Below, piece after piece: positions 25,488-34,525 of a DNA stretch of 64,000 nt. Position 1 is the stretch's first letter, and each line of letters starts with the position of its first letter. The notes under the pieces were generated by a model, which did no database searches, was not told where the DNA came from, and saw only the letters and a list, made by a program, of their open reading frames with translations. The stretch covers positions 1,860,001 to 1,924,000 of the forward strand of contig NZ_JAICDG010000001.1 of assembly GCF_022751215.1 (NCBI RefSeq), given 5' to 3'. This DNA is from Actinomadura terrae (GTDB lineage: Bacteria; Actinomycetota; Actinomycetes; Streptosporangiales; Streptosporangiaceae). A program made the translations under genes and the position numbers.

Positions 25488-26285
25488 ATGAGCGAGCACG
25501 GGCCAGAGATCGACACCAGCGTCTCGCATGTGGCACGGATCTGGAACTACTGGCTGGGCGGCAAGGACAACTATCCCGTGGACCGCGAGGTCGGCGACCA
25601 GATCCTCGAACTGCTCCCGGACGTGGCGCGCCTGGCCCGCGCGTCCCGGCTGTTCCTCAACCGGGCGGTCTGGTACATGGCCGCCGAGGCCGGGATCCGC
25701 CAGTTCATCGACATCGGCACGGGCCTGCCCACGGTCGACAACACCCACGAGGTCGCGCAGCGGGCGGCCCCCGAGTCGCGGATCGTCTACGTCGACAACG
25801 ACCCGCTCGTCCTCGCGCACGCGCAGGCGCTGCTGACCAGCACACCCGAGGGCGCGACCGCCTACATCGACGCCGACCTGCGCGAACCCGAGCTGATCCT
25901 GGCGGGCGCCGCCGCGACGCTGGACTTCTCGCGGCCGATCGGGCTGACGCTGATGGGCATCCTGGAGTTCATCACCGACGACGCGGAGGCCCAGTCGATC
26001 GTCCGGCGGCTGCTGGCGGCGCTCCCGTCCGGCAGCCACTTCGCCATGTACGACGGGACGAACGTCATCCACGGCGCCGCGTCCGACCGGATCGTGGAGC
26101 TCTGGAACGCGGAGGGCAACGCGGGGCTCGTGCTGCGCTCGCCCGAGCGGATCGCCCGCTTCTTCGACGGCCTCGAACTGCTGGAGCCCGGGGTGGTCTC
26201 GGTGGCGCGCTGGAGGCCCGAGGTGACCGTCGGCGAGCCGCCCGAGGAGGTCGACGCGTTCTGCGGCATGGGCCGCAAGCCCTGA
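25488..26285 (+). CDS. SAM-dependent methyltransferase, DUF574 (SCO-type) family
   Basis: A 265-residue protein of the DUF574 methyltransferase family, abundant in Streptomyces and Actinomadura. The family signature is NYWLGGKDNYPVDRE, the SAM-binding motif is FIDIGTGLPT, and VYVDNDPLVLAHAQALL completes the nucleotide-binding region. The substrates of this family are not known. GGAGGAGGGG precedes the ATG at 25488. A paralog lies at 56122-56943. The gene is preceded by a terminator and is monocistronic. Confidence 0.9.
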   Translation: MSEHGPEIDTSVSHVARIWNYWLGGKDNYPVDREVGDQILELLPDVARLARASRLFLNRAVWYMAAEAGIRQFIDIGTGLPTVDNTHEVAQRAAPESRIVYVDNDPLVLAHAQALLTSTPEGATAYIDADLREPELILAGAAATLDFSRPIGLTLMGILEFITDDAEAQSIVRRLLAALPSGSHFAMYDGTNVIHGAASDRIVELWNAEGNAGLVLRSPERIARFFDGLELLEPGVVSVARWRPEVTVGEPPEEVDAFCGMGRKP

Positions 26286-26318
26286 CCCGGCGGGCGACCG
26301 GCGGCGGCCGGCCGGCCG

Positions 26319-27131
26319 TCAGCGCCGGGGGCCGTCGCCCGCCTCCTGGAGGATCTCGGTGATCTTGAAGGCGGCCTCGAACCGGCCCCCGCCGACCGCC
26401 GCCTGGTAGTAGGCGAGCGCCGCCTCCCGCGTCGGCGCGGACTCGCCCAGCCGGTGGGCGTGCTCGGCCGCCTGGCGCGGGTCGAGGCCGTTCGGGCTGG
26501 CGTCCAGCAGGTCGAGCGCCTGCGGATGGCCGCCCGCCGCCGCGTCGATCAGCAGCGCGATCGCCTCGGCGCCGCGCGTGGGGTCGGTGCCGAGCAGCAC
26601 CGCGATCCGGTAGACGGCGTCGGCGTCGCCGCCCTGCGCCCGGTCGAGCAGCTCGCGGCCGTGCTCCTTGTAGTCGGCGATCGTCACCTGCTGCGACGCC
26701 GTCAACCGCAGCGGGACGGGCGACCGCGCCTCGGGCGAGTTTCGCGGCTGCGGCGCCGCGCCCTCGGCCCGCTCGGCGGCCCGTTCGGCGGGGGCGCTCT
26801 GCGCCGCGCGCAGCCGCGACTGCCAGTGCGGGAGCGTGCTGATGCCGGGGTCGGACGAGCGGACGCCGGTCTCCCAGGCCCGCCGCTGGCAGCACAGGAT
26901 GAAGCTGGCCACCCAGGCCGAGGTCGGCGCGCGCTTGCGGCGGCCCGCGAGGACCTCGAACACGGCGGTCGCCGACAGGACGGGCAGCCCGCGCCGCCCG
27001 TACAGCTCGCCCAGGTGCTCGGAGATCTCCGCGAGCTTGCGGTAGGGCGGCCGGTTGCAGGATTCGTAGAACGCGTTGAGCTCGGCGATGAAGTCTTCCG
27101 GCCCCGCGGGCCGTGAACTGGTGTCGCTCAT
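26319..27131 (-). CDS. Regulatory-type protein with Sel1/TPR-like repeats
   Basis: A 270-residue cytoplasmic protein. The N-terminal part (FIAELNAFYESCNRPPYRKL and ATAVFEVLAGRRKRAPTSAW, about 10-85) is a helix-turn-helix-like region shared by many actinobacterial TPR regulators. After a Pro/Ala/Glu-rich linker, the C-terminus has Sel1-like helical repeats (RAQGGDADAVYRIAVLLGTD onward). Such proteins are presumed to sense protein partners. The ATG at 27131 (MSDTSS) is chosen as the start nearest the conserved region; an ATG at 27185 would add 18 acidic residues. It follows an XRE gene on the same strand by about 210 bases. Confidence 0.6.
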   Translation of the reverse strand: MSDTSSRPAGPEDFIAELNAFYESCNRPPYRKLAEISEHLGELYGRRGLPVLSATAVFEVLAGRRKRAPTSAWVASFILCCQRRAWETGVRSSDPGISTLPHWQSRLRAAQSAPAERAAERAEGAAPQPRNSPEARSPVPLRLTASQQVTIADYKEHGRELLDRAQGGDADAVYRIAVLLGTDPTRGAEAIALLIDAAAGGHPQALDLLDASPNGLDPRQAAEHAHRLGESAPTREAALAYYQAAVGGGRFEAAFKITEILQEAGDGPRR

Positions 27132-27339
27132 GTCTGGGTCGCCCTCGTCGTCCGTACCGTCCGGACCTTGCTCTCCGTCAGTCATGCTGCCAGCAGGACC
27201 GGCCGAACGGGGATGGGCGGCCCGCATGAGCTGTCCTGTCTCGTTTTGGTGAGCGGACACCGTATGCCGTGATCCCGAACCGCGGTCCACATCAGTGCTT
27301 TGTTGGGCATTGTAAGCATTACAGGTCGCGGAGTGAGCA

Positions 27340-28230
27340 TCACAGGTCGCGGAGGATGCCCAGAAGGATCGATGGTGTGGCGCGCGCGGGAGCCGCCTTC
27401 ACCACGAGCCAGTTCATGACGTGCCAGTAACTGGTGACCGCCTCCTCCTCCGCCGGGTACAGCGCGCCGTTGAGCCGCTCCAGGTACACCACGTCGGGCA
27501 GTTCCGGCTCGGGCGGGCGCAGCAGCGTGAACGACCCGCCCGGCACGGCGGGGGACGCCAGGTCGAGCGGCACCACCTGGATCGTCACGTGCGGCAGGTC
27601 GCAGACGTCCAGGAGGTGCTCCAGCTGCGCGAAGGCCACCGGGCCGCCGCCGAACGTCCGGCGGAGCGCCGCCTCGTCGATCACGACCCACAACCGCGCG
27701 GGGCGGGGGCGGCGCAGGATCGCCTGGCGCCGCGTCCGCAGCCGGACGAGCCGCTCGGTCGCCGCCGGGGGCTGGCGCCCCTCCAGCAGGGCCCGCGCGT
27801 AGGCGGGGGTCTGGAGGAGTTCAGGGACGGTCTGCGTCTCGTACACCCGGATCACGCTGGCGGACTGCTCCAGGCCGATGTAGGGCTCCTGCCAGGGCGG
27901 GATCACGTCCTGGTAGGCCGCCCACCAGCCCGGCTCGTTCGCCTGCCGGGCGAGCCCGAGCAGCGTCGCGCGCGCGGCCCGGTCGGTGACCCCGTACGCG
28001 GCGCACAGGTCGGCGACCTCGCGGAGCTTGAGCCGGATCCGGCCGAGCTCCAGGCCGCTGATCCACTCCTCCGGCCGGCGGACGGCCGCGCTCGCCTCCT
28101 CCAGGCTGTACCCGTCCGCCTCGCGCAGCCGCCGGAGCTGCGCGCCGAGCACCATGCGGGGGACCGTCGGCCCGGCCTCGGGGACCCCGGGGCGACCACT
28201 GTCGGCATACTCGGCTGCGGCTGTGCCCAT
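27340..28230 (-). CDS. XRE-family regulator with DUF5753 domain
   Basis: A 296-residue protein with an N-terminal XRE helix-turn-helix (LGAQLRRLREADGYSLEEAS, about residues 27-85) and the DUF5753 ligand-binding-like C-terminal domain (from IGLEQSASVIRVYETQTVPE), ending with NWLVVKAAPA. DUF5753 regulators are a hallmark of filamentous actinomycetes, usually next to a DUF397 gene; none is adjacent here. The start at 28230 gives a 26-residue leader before the HTH. Confidence 0.9.
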   Translation of the reverse strand: MGTAAAEYADSGRPGVPEAGPTVPRMVLGAQLRRLREADGYSLEEASAAVRRPEEWISGLELGRIRLKLREVADLCAAYGVTDRAARATLLGLARQANEPGWWAAYQDVIPPWQEPYIGLEQSASVIRVYETQTVPELLQTPAYARALLEGRQPPAATERLVRLRTRRQAILRRPRPARLWVVIDEAALRRTFGGGPVAFAQLEHLLDVCDLPHVTIQVVPLDLASPAVPGGSFTLLRPPEPELPDVVYLERLNGALYPAEEEAVTSYWHVMNWLVVKAAPARATPSILLGILRDL

Positions 28231-28488
28231 GTCTGCTCTCTGCGCGCGGTGTCGCCGGAGGGCGGTCTCCGCAAACGGTAACCGGGAACCACGTTCCGCC
28301 GGGGTCCGTCCCGTTCGGCTTCGTCCGGACGCCGCCGCTCCACCCTGGATGCTACGACTCCCCGCCCCCGCCGCGCGGGTGCTTCGCCGCCAGGTTGGCG
28401 TGCCGCCGCGGGCGGCCGGAAAACGGGCTGAACCTAAATGGGCCGTGCGGCTAGGGTGAGCGGCCGTCACCGAGACCGAGGAGGCCGC

Positions 28489-29319
28489 GTGTCCCGCAAT
28501 CCCACCCCGTTCACCGACTTCGGCGGGGACGGCGTCGAGATGCTCGCGGTGCACGGCCACTTCGGCGGCGCCCGCACGTTCGCGTCCCTCGCCCACGCCC
28601 TCGCCGGGCGCGTCAGGGTCACCGCCGTCGACCAGCGCGGCCACGGCCACGCCGCGCACCGCGACGACTCTGCCGACTACGCCCTCGACGCCTACGTCGC
28701 CGACCTCGCCGCGTTCGTCCGCGACCGGGGGTTCGGTCATGACGGGGGATTCGGCCGCGACGGGGGGACGGCGCCCGTCGTCCTCTACGGACACTCCATG
28801 GGCGGTGTGGTCGCCTACCACCTCGCCGCCAGGCATCCCGAGCTGGTGCGCGCCCTGGTGCTGGAGGACGCGCCCGCCGTGGTGGAGCCTCCCATCCTGG
28901 ACACGCGTTCCTGGACGAGGCGGACCCCCACCCTCATGGGCCTCGGCGAGGCCGTCATCGGCGAGGGCATCCCCGACCCGGCCTACTTCCTCGAAGGCGC
29001 GATCCGGTTCGCGGACGGCTGGGGGCTGCCGTTCGACCACGAGGGCGTGTTCCGGTCGGAGGAACTGCTCCTGGGCGAGTACTGGCAGGCGTGGCTCGAC
29101 GTCCGGTGCCCGACGCTCCTCATGCACGGCATGGACAGTCCCGTGCTGCCGACGGCGCTCGCCCGCGAGATGGCCGAGCGCCGTCCCGGCACGACCTACG
29201 TGGAGTTCCCCGGCTGCGGCCACTGGATCCACGACGACGACGTCGCGGGGGTCGCCTCGACGGTCGTGAAGTTCCTCGGCGCGGGCGGCCTCACGTCCTG
29301 GACCGGCCGCTGGTCCTGA
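28489..29319 (+). CDS. Alpha/beta hydrolase
   Basis: A 276-residue alpha/beta-hydrolase. The nucleophile is S103 in the elbow YGHSMGG, the oxyanion HG is in LAVHGHFGG (residues 19-27), the acid is the D in LMHGMDSPVLP, and the histidine is in GCGHWIHDDD. A Gly/Asp-rich insert (GFGHDGGFGRDGG) precedes the nucleophile. The GTG at 28489 is preceded by GAGGAGG. It is a cytoplasmic esterase/hydrolase of unknown substrate. Its 3' end overlaps the convergent GIY-YIG gene by 29 bases. Confidence 0.88.
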   Translation: MSRNPTPFTDFGGDGVEMLAVHGHFGGARTFASLAHALAGRVRVTAVDQRGHGHAAHRDDSADYALDAYVADLAAFVRDRGFGHDGGFGRDGGTAPVVLYGHSMGGVVAYHLAARHPELVRALVLEDAPAVVEPPILDTRSWTRRTPTLMGLGEAVIGEGIPDPAYFLEGAIRFADGWGLPFDHEGVFRSEELLLGEYWQAWLDVRCPTLLMHGMDSPVLPTALAREMAERRPGTTYVEFPGCGHWIHDDDVAGVASTVVKFLGAGGLTSWTGRWS

Positions 29320-31231
29320 ACTCGATCGCCTCCGGGACCTCGGTGTACTCCAGGAGGTGGTTGCCCGAGATGCGCTCCAGCGCCCGCCGGACCTCGGCGG
29401 GCGTGGCGTAGAAGAACTCCCGCCTCAGGTTCACCTGGTTGACGCGCTGCTCGGCGAACGCCTGGTGGAGGCTGTTCTCCAGGCCGACCGCGTCGTCGCT
29501 GAAGATGAGCGCGTGCACGTCGAACCGGAACGGCACCGACGCGTCGCCGAGTTCGCGGACCCGGTCCATCGGCTCCAGCCGCCGCGTCATCCCGATCTTC
29601 ACCATGTGCTCGCCGAACGCGCCGATGTTGGAGATGACGTACACATACCCCGCGCGGACGTTGGCGGCGCGCCCGTCGACGTCGCTGATGGCCGACTCCA
29701 CGTCGGCCAGCTTGGAGCGCAGGTCCGCCGCGCCGCTCAGGTCTCCCTTCGCCTCCAGGCGGGCCAGGGCCGACTCCACGTGCGAGCGCTCCTTGAGCAG
29801 GCGTGACTTCTCCCGCTCGATCTCCTTGCGGACCTTCTCCTCCTCCCGCTGGCGTTCGCGTTCGGCCCGGATCCGCTCCTTCTCCTCCTCGGCCTTGGCG
29901 AGGTGGTCGGCGGTGAGGCGCAGTTCCCGCAGGCGGATCTCCCGGTACTTCGGGCTCACGCGGATGTCCATCGTCTTGCCCAGCCGCTCGATCGTCTGCG
30001 CGCTCTTGTCCAGCCGCTCTATGGCCGACGCCAGCTTGTAGGGGCGCATCGTCCGGACGAGGTTGTCGGCCTCGGCGTTGTAGGCGCGCAGCATCAGGCG
30101 GGAGAAGTCGCGGACCATCCTCCCGCCCTGCGCGGCCGAGCCGTTCACGGTCCAGTTCGTCGCCCCGACGACAGCCGTGCCGTTGCGGGCCATGGTCTTG
30201 ATGCCGTCCTTCACGCGCGCCAGTTCGGCCTTGTAGGCGACGACGTCCGCGAGCGGATGCTGGTACTCGTACACGCCGGCCTCCTGGAGGAGTTCCAACT
30301 CCCGCGTCTCGACGACGCCCTGCCGCAGGCGCTCCAGTTCGGCGCGCGTCTCGTCCCGCTTGCGGCGCGCCTCGTCCGTCTCGGCGCGGAGCCGCTCGAT
30401 CTCCTCGGCCAACCGGGGCGCCTCCAGGGCGCCGAGGCGTTCGAGCCAGTCGCGCAGTTTCGCGTTCTCGGCCTCCAGCTCCTCGATGCGCTGCTTCCTG
30501 CCGAACGCCGGGACGCCGCGGCTCCCCGTGGCCGGTGGCCGTGCCGGAGGCGGGACGTCCGGGATCCAGAAGCGCCAGCCGGGCGGTGCGGGCGGCCAGC
30601 CCGGGTCCGGCTGCCAGCCCATCGGAGGCGCCCAGCCCGGCGGTGGCGGCGGCCATGTGGGCGGCGGGTTGTAGCGCCAGCCGGACGGCTCCGGAGCCCA
30701 CGTGAAGGGCTGCGGCGGCGCGGGTGCGGGTGCGGGTCGGCCGGGCGCCTGCCGGGGCGGCTCCGGCCGGCTGGGCGCGGGCCGGCTCGGGCCGGGCACG
30801 CCTGTTTCGGGTGGCGCGGGCGCGCGTGCCTCGGGTGGCGCGGGACGGGCGTGGCGCTCGATGAGGCGCCGGATGACCGGTGCGTCCCGGTCGTGCAGGT
30901 CGCCGAAGTCGGTCTCCGCCCCCGTCCCGTCCTGGACGACGAGGAACCAGCGCTCCTTGTAGGACTTGCGGGTCTCGACGGACGCGACGTCCGTCAGGAG
31001 GACCTCCTGCCGGGGGCCTTCCTTGGCGAGTTCTGCGGCCGCGAAGCCGAAAATCCTCCGGTCGGTTACGGCGACATGTGTGAGGGTCGGAAGGGCCTTG
31101 ACCGTCGTCGCCAGCGCCAGGACCGTCTCCCCGTTCTTGAGGAAGAGACTCGTCAGGCGCAGAATTCGCCCGGAGTCTCCCGGATCCACCTCGGCCCCGA
31201 CGTAATCCGGGTGCGTGTTCTGTGAGGTCAT
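29291..31231 (-). CDS. DUF4041/GIY-YIG (T5orf172) nuclease-like protein with PH-like and Pro-rich regions
   Basis: A 646-residue multidomain protein. Residues about 20-125 resemble a bacterial PH-like domain (GETVLALATTVKALPTLTHV). A Pro/Trp-rich linker follows (130-245, with repeats such as PPPPPGW). Coiled coil (245-305) leads into a DUF4041 domain (about 310-425, NWTVNGSAAQGGRMVRDFSR), then a long charged coiled coil (430-520). The C-terminus is a GIY-YIG/T5orf172 nuclease fold: GYVYVISN (528-535), KIGMTRR (545-551) and the E in LENSLHQAF. DUF4041-T5orf172 proteins are found in phages and defence contexts. GAGGA lies 4 bases before the ATG. The 5' half with PH-like and Pro-rich parts is unusual. 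Confidence 0.8.
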   Translation of the reverse strand: MTSQNTHPDYVGAEVDPGDSGRILRLTSLFLKNGETVLALATTVKALPTLTHVAVTDRRIFGFAAAELAKEGPRQEVLLTDVASVETRKSYKERWFLVVQDGTGAETDFGDLHDRDAPVIRRLIERHARPAPPEARAPAPPETGVPGPSRPAPSRPEPPRQAPGRPAPAPAPPQPFTWAPEPSGWRYNPPPTWPPPPPGWAPPMGWQPDPGWPPAPPGWRFWIPDVPPPARPPATGSRGVPAFGRKQRIEELEAENAKLRDWLERLGALEAPRLAEEIERLRAETDEARRKRDETRAELERLRQGVVETRELELLQEAGVYEYQHPLADVVAYKAELARVKDGIKTMARNGTAVVGATNWTVNGSAAQGGRMVRDFSRLMLRAYNAEADNLVRTMRPYKLASAIERLDKSAQTIERLGKTMDIRVSPKYREIRLRELRLTADHLAKAEEEKERIRAERERQREEEKVRKEIEREKSRLLKERSHVESALARLEAKGDLSGAADLRSKLADVESAISDVDGRAANVRAGYVYVISNIGAFGEHMVKIGMTRRLEPMDRVRELGDASVPFRFDVHALIFSDDAVGLENSLHQAFAEQRVNQVNLRREFFYATPAEVRRALERISGNHLLEYTEVPEAIEFRTSGRSRT

Positions 31232-31389
31232 CGTTCCTCGCAGCGTCCCAGGCAGAACAGACCCGGCGTCCGCGTGCCGGGGCTCCGTTCCGCAGCCGAC
31301 TGTGCGTGTCGAGGGGAGCACCCGACGTGCCTAGGACGGCTCGCGTGAAGCGGAGGTTTACGCGAGGTCGACGGAGAGTCGGCGGCGGG

Positions 31390-31806
31390 TTACAGGAGCG
31401 CGTCGCTGCCGCCGGACTCCTCCTCGCCGTCGCTGGACTGCTCCGTGGCGAGGTACTCGTCGTCGGGCCAGAGCTCGTCGGCGAGGCAGGCGAGGTACTC
31501 CTCGTCGCCGGGATCGAGTTCGGCGGTCATCGACTCGGGATGGACGGCGGGGAGGTCGGTGGACCGCGGCCCGGGCACGGGGCCGGGAGGGAGGTCGGGC
31601 GTGGGTTCAAGGACGGGGCCGGAATCGGACACTGTTCCGGGGTCAGCCGAAACGTACGGCTCGGAGGCCGGGTGCGGGTCGGGCATCGGGTACGGGTCGG
31701 TCGCCGGGCACGGGTCGGACGCGGAGGGCGCCATCGGGCGGAACAGGTTGGGCAGGCACAGGCCGAACAGGGCGACCAGTGATACGAGGACCAGGACTGT
31801 GATCAC
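31390..31806 (-). CDS. Small membrane protein with acidic motif, paralog A
   Basis: A 138-residue protein of unknown family: one N-terminal membrane helix (about 1-20), a Pro/Asp/Ser-rich region (25-85) and a conserved acidic C-terminal motif (residues 97-119: LDPGDEEYLACLAD, then WPDDEYLA), ending in an acidic tail. The GTG at 31806 starts directly at the helix and AAAGGA is 11 bases upstream; the ATG at 31839 is an alternative. It is a paralog of the protein at 34526-35023, which carries the same motif, and both genes have GTAGCGTTC-N4/5-GTTTTG upstream. No function is known. Confidence 0.6.
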   Translation of the reverse strand: MITVLVLVSLVALFGLCLPNLFRPMAPSASDPCPATDPYPMPDPHPASEPYVSADPGTVSDSGPVLEPTPDLPPGPVPGPRSTDLPAVHPESMTAELDPGDEEYLACLADELWPDDEYLATEQSSDGEEESGGSDALL

Positions 31807-31856
31807 ACCACCCCGTCCTTTCGCGGTCGAGTTCCACATGATTCTTGCGTAAGTAG

Positions 31857-31875
31857 CAAAACAGTTGAACGCTAC
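31857..31875 (-). promoter_or_regulatory. Shared upstream motif, copy A (GTAGCGTTC-N4-GTTTTG)
   Basis: On the minus strand the sequence reads GTAGCGTTC-AACT-GTTTTG, about 50-70 bases before paralog A. The same pattern stands at the same distance before paralog B (35079-35098). This is a probable promoter or activator site common to the pair. Confidence 0.5.
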
Positions 31876-32022
31876 CTGGGTGATCTGCCGTTTGGGAGCC
31901 CGACATGCGGACCGATCGGCACGATCGGCCCCCCGGCCCCCGGGGGCCGTGGCCCTCTCCAAGGCTGAACGTGATCCCCGCGCGCGGGGGCCACGACACG
32001 CGGGTGCGGCATAATCGGCCCC

Positions 32023-34182
32023 ATGGCGCAAGCGTCCACTTACTGCCGGATCTGCGAGCCGCTGTGCGGGCTCGACGTCACCGTCGAGGACGGCGCGGTC
32101 GCCCGGATCCGCCCGGACGCGGCGCATCCGCTGTCCCGGGGGTTCGCCTGCCCCAAGGGCATCGCCATGGCGGAGGTGCAGAACGACCCCGACCGCGTCC
32201 TGTATCCGCTGCGGCGGCGTTCGGACGGCGCGTTCGAGCGCGTCGGCTGGGACGAGGCGCTCACCGACATAGCGCGCAGGCTGAACGCTCTGCGCGCGAA
32301 GCACGGCGGAGAGTCCATCGGCTGGTACTTCGGCAATCCGGCGACGTTCTCCTACAGCCATCCGGTGTGGATGCACGGGTTCATGTCCGCGCTGGGCTCG
32401 CCGCACCTGTACTCCGCCGGGTCGCAGGACGTGAACAACCGGTTCGCCGCGAGTGCGCTGCTGTACGGGGCGCCGGTGCTGGTGCCCATTCCCGACCTCA
32501 AGCGCACAGAGCTGCTGCTGATGCTGGGCGCGAACCCCCTGGTGTCGCATGGCAGCGTCCTCACCGCGCCGCGCATACGCGACGACCTCTCGGCGATCGT
32601 CCGGAGGGGCGGGCGCGTGGTGGTCGCCGATCCGCGCCGCACCGAGACGGCGCGGGCCTACGAGCACCTCCCGGTTCTGCCGGACGGGGACGCGTGGCTG
32701 CTGCTGTCCCTCCTGCACGTCATCTTCGCCGAGGGCCTGGAGGACGCCGCGTCCTGCGCCCGGCAGGCCCAGGGCGTCGGCGAGCTGCGGAGGCTGGCGG
32801 AGGCCTTCCCGCCCGAGGAGACAGCTGCCCGCAGCGGTGTCCCCGCCACGACCGTCCGGGACCTCGCGCGGGACCTCGCCACCGCCGGAAGCGCCGTCGT
32901 CTACGGCCGGACGGGCACCTGCCTCGGCCGCCACGGCACCCTCACCGCGTTCCTGATCGACGCGGTCACGCTGGTCACCGGCAACCTCGACCGGCCGGGC
33001 GGCGCGGTGTTCGGCGCGTCCCCGCTGCGGACGGAGGAGATCCTGCGGCTGTCGGGCCTCGCGTCCTACGGAAAGAACCGGTCACGCGTGGGCGGCTACC
33101 CGGATGTGCTCGGCACGTTCCCCGCCGGGGTGATGGCGGAGGAGATCACCACACCGGGCCGCGGACGGCTGCGGGCTCTGATCGTCTCGGCGGGCAACCC
33201 GCTGTCGAGCGTCCCGGGCGCCGCAGCGCTCGGCGCCGCGCTGGACGATCTGGACCTGCTCGTCTGCATCGACCTCTACGTCAGCGACACCGGCCGCAAG
33301 GCCGACTACGTCCTGCCCGCCACCACGTTCCTGGAGCGCGAGGACTTCCCCCTGCCGTTCCTGCAAACCCACCTCACCCCGTACGTGACGTGGACGGAGC
33401 GGGTCGTCCCGCCGCGCGGCGAGGCCCGCCAGGAATGGGAGATCATCGAGGCGCTCGCCCGGCGGATGGGCCTCGGCCTCGGCGCGTTCCGCGCGCAGCG
33501 GTTCGCGCACCGCCTGGGCGTCCGCCCGTCCCCCCGCTTCCTGGTGGACGTGCTGCTCCGCACCGGGCCGTCCGGCGACTGGTACGGGCTGCGGCGCGGT
33601 GGCCTGAGCCTGCGCAGGCTGAGAGGCGCGCCGCAGGGAATCGTGTTCCGGGAGCACCACCGGACGGGCACGCTGCGGCGCCGCGTCCTGCACAAGGACA
33701 AGCGGGTGCACCTCGCTCCGCAGGAGATCGTCGAAGAGGTGGCGCGGCTGAGGGAGACCCCTGGGCCGCCCGACGGCTTCCCCCTGCGGCTGATCGGTCT
33801 ACGCGAGATCCGCTCGCACAACTCGTGGATGCACAACGCGCCCGCGCTCATGCGAGGCGGACGCGCGCACACGGCCCGCATCAGCCCGCCGGACGCGGCG
33901 CGGTACGGCATCCAGGACGGGACGCTGTGCCGGATCACCTCGCCGCACGGGTCGATCGAGATCCCCGCGCGGGTCACCGGCGAGATGACGGCGGGCGTGG
34001 TCGCCGTCCCGCATGGCTGGGGACATCAGGGCGGGTGGCGCACGGCCAACGCGGCCGGGGGCGCGAACGTGAACCTGCTGGCCTCGCCGGACCCGGCGGA
34101 CCTGGAGCGGCTGGCGGGCATGGCATGGCTGAACGGCGTACCGATCAGCATCGCCCCGGCTCCGGGAAGAGGGGAGTCCTAG
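32023..34182 (+). CDS. Molybdopterin-dependent oxidoreductase (BisC/formate dehydrogenase-like)
   Basis: A 719-residue Mo/W-bis-MGD enzyme. The N-terminal [4Fe-4S] site is C8, C11, C15 and C43 (TYCRICEPLCGLDV and FACPKG). Three more regions follow: the FGNPATFSY cofactor loop, LLLMLGANPLVSHGS, and the C-terminal dinucleotide domain (HNSWMHNAPALMRGGRAHTA). The residue expected to ligate the metal lies near SAGSQDVNNR and is neither Cys nor Sec in an obvious position. It has no Tat signal and no partner subunits, so it is cytoplasmic and of unknown substrate. The stop shares CTAG with the convergent DUF5999 gene. Confidence 0.9.
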   Translation: MAQASTYCRICEPLCGLDVTVEDGAVARIRPDAAHPLSRGFACPKGIAMAEVQNDPDRVLYPLRRRSDGAFERVGWDEALTDIARRLNALRAKHGGESIGWYFGNPATFSYSHPVWMHGFMSALGSPHLYSAGSQDVNNRFAASALLYGAPVLVPIPDLKRTELLLMLGANPLVSHGSVLTAPRIRDDLSAIVRRGGRVVVADPRRTETARAYEHLPVLPDGDAWLLLSLLHVIFAEGLEDAASCARQAQGVGELRRLAEAFPPEETAARSGVPATTVRDLARDLATAGSAVVYGRTGTCLGRHGTLTAFLIDAVTLVTGNLDRPGGAVFGASPLRTEEILRLSGLASYGKNRSRVGGYPDVLGTFPAGVMAEEITTPGRGRLRALIVSAGNPLSSVPGAAALGAALDDLDLLVCIDLYVSDTGRKADYVLPATTFLEREDFPLPFLQTHLTPYVTWTERVVPPRGEARQEWEIIEALARRMGLGLGAFRAQRFAHRLGVRPSPRFLVDVLLRTGPSGDWYGLRRGGLSLRRLRGAPQGIVFREHHRTGTLRRRVLHKDKRVHLAPQEIVEEVARLRETPGPPDGFPLRLIGLREIRSHNSWMHNAPALMRGGRAHTARISPPDAARYGIQDGTLCRITSPHGSIEIPARVTGEMTAGVVAVPHGWGHQGGWRTANAAGGANVNLLASPDPADLERLAGMAWLNGVPISIAPAPGRGES

Positions 34183-34388
34183 GCGGCGGTGGTCGGACGG
34201 TGCGGCGCGATCACGCGGCCGTCCGGGAGGAGCTCGCCCGTGTCCTCGAACACGACGATGCCGTTGCAGAGCAGGCTCCACCCCTGCTCGGGGTGGTTGG
34301 CGACGGTGCGGGCGGCCTCGCGGTCCAGCGCGTCCGGCGTCGGGCAGGGCGGCTGGTGCGTGCAGTCGGGGCTGGGTTGGACGGTCAC
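34179..34388 (-). CDS. DUF5999-family protein
   Basis: A 69-residue protein with CTHQPPCPTPDALDREAART and HPEQGWSLLCNGIVVFEDTG, which are diagnostic of DUF5999, a small actinobacterial family. Two Cys and the HQPPCP element could bind a metal. No function is established. The GTG at 34388 has GGAGGA 5 bases upstream. It shares CTAG with the end of the molybdopterin enzyme gene. A 21-bp palindrome lies just upstream. Confidence 0.85.
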   Translation of the reverse strand: MTVQPSPDCTHQPPCPTPDALDREAARTVANHPEQGWSLLCNGIVVFEDTGELLPDGRVIAPHRPTTAA

Positions 34389-34401
34389 GGCTTCCTCCAC
34401 G

Positions 34402-34422
34402 TGTCCCTAGTGATTAAGGACA
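34402..34422. promoter_or_regulatory. Palindrome TGTCCCTAGTGATTAAGGACA upstream of the DUF5999 gene
   Basis: A 21-bp sequence in which TGTCC/TTAAGGACA arms match at 8 of 10 positions, 14 bases before the DUF5999 start and over its likely promoter. It is an operator candidate. Confidence 0.45.
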
Positions 34423-34525
34423 TAGTTGAAGCCTGCCGTCGCTCGTCCGAAATATGCAAGTAGATGGGGAATTCTTTACCCTCGCTCCCGTGTGAAAGCC
34501 CACAAGATCGGGCATTCGGGGACGT

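Noticed and set aside
31390..32934. A 514-codon minus-strand frame over the molybdopterin gene.
   Set aside because: Only its last 138 codons (31390-31806) have protein-like features; the rest is antisense to the oxidoreductase.
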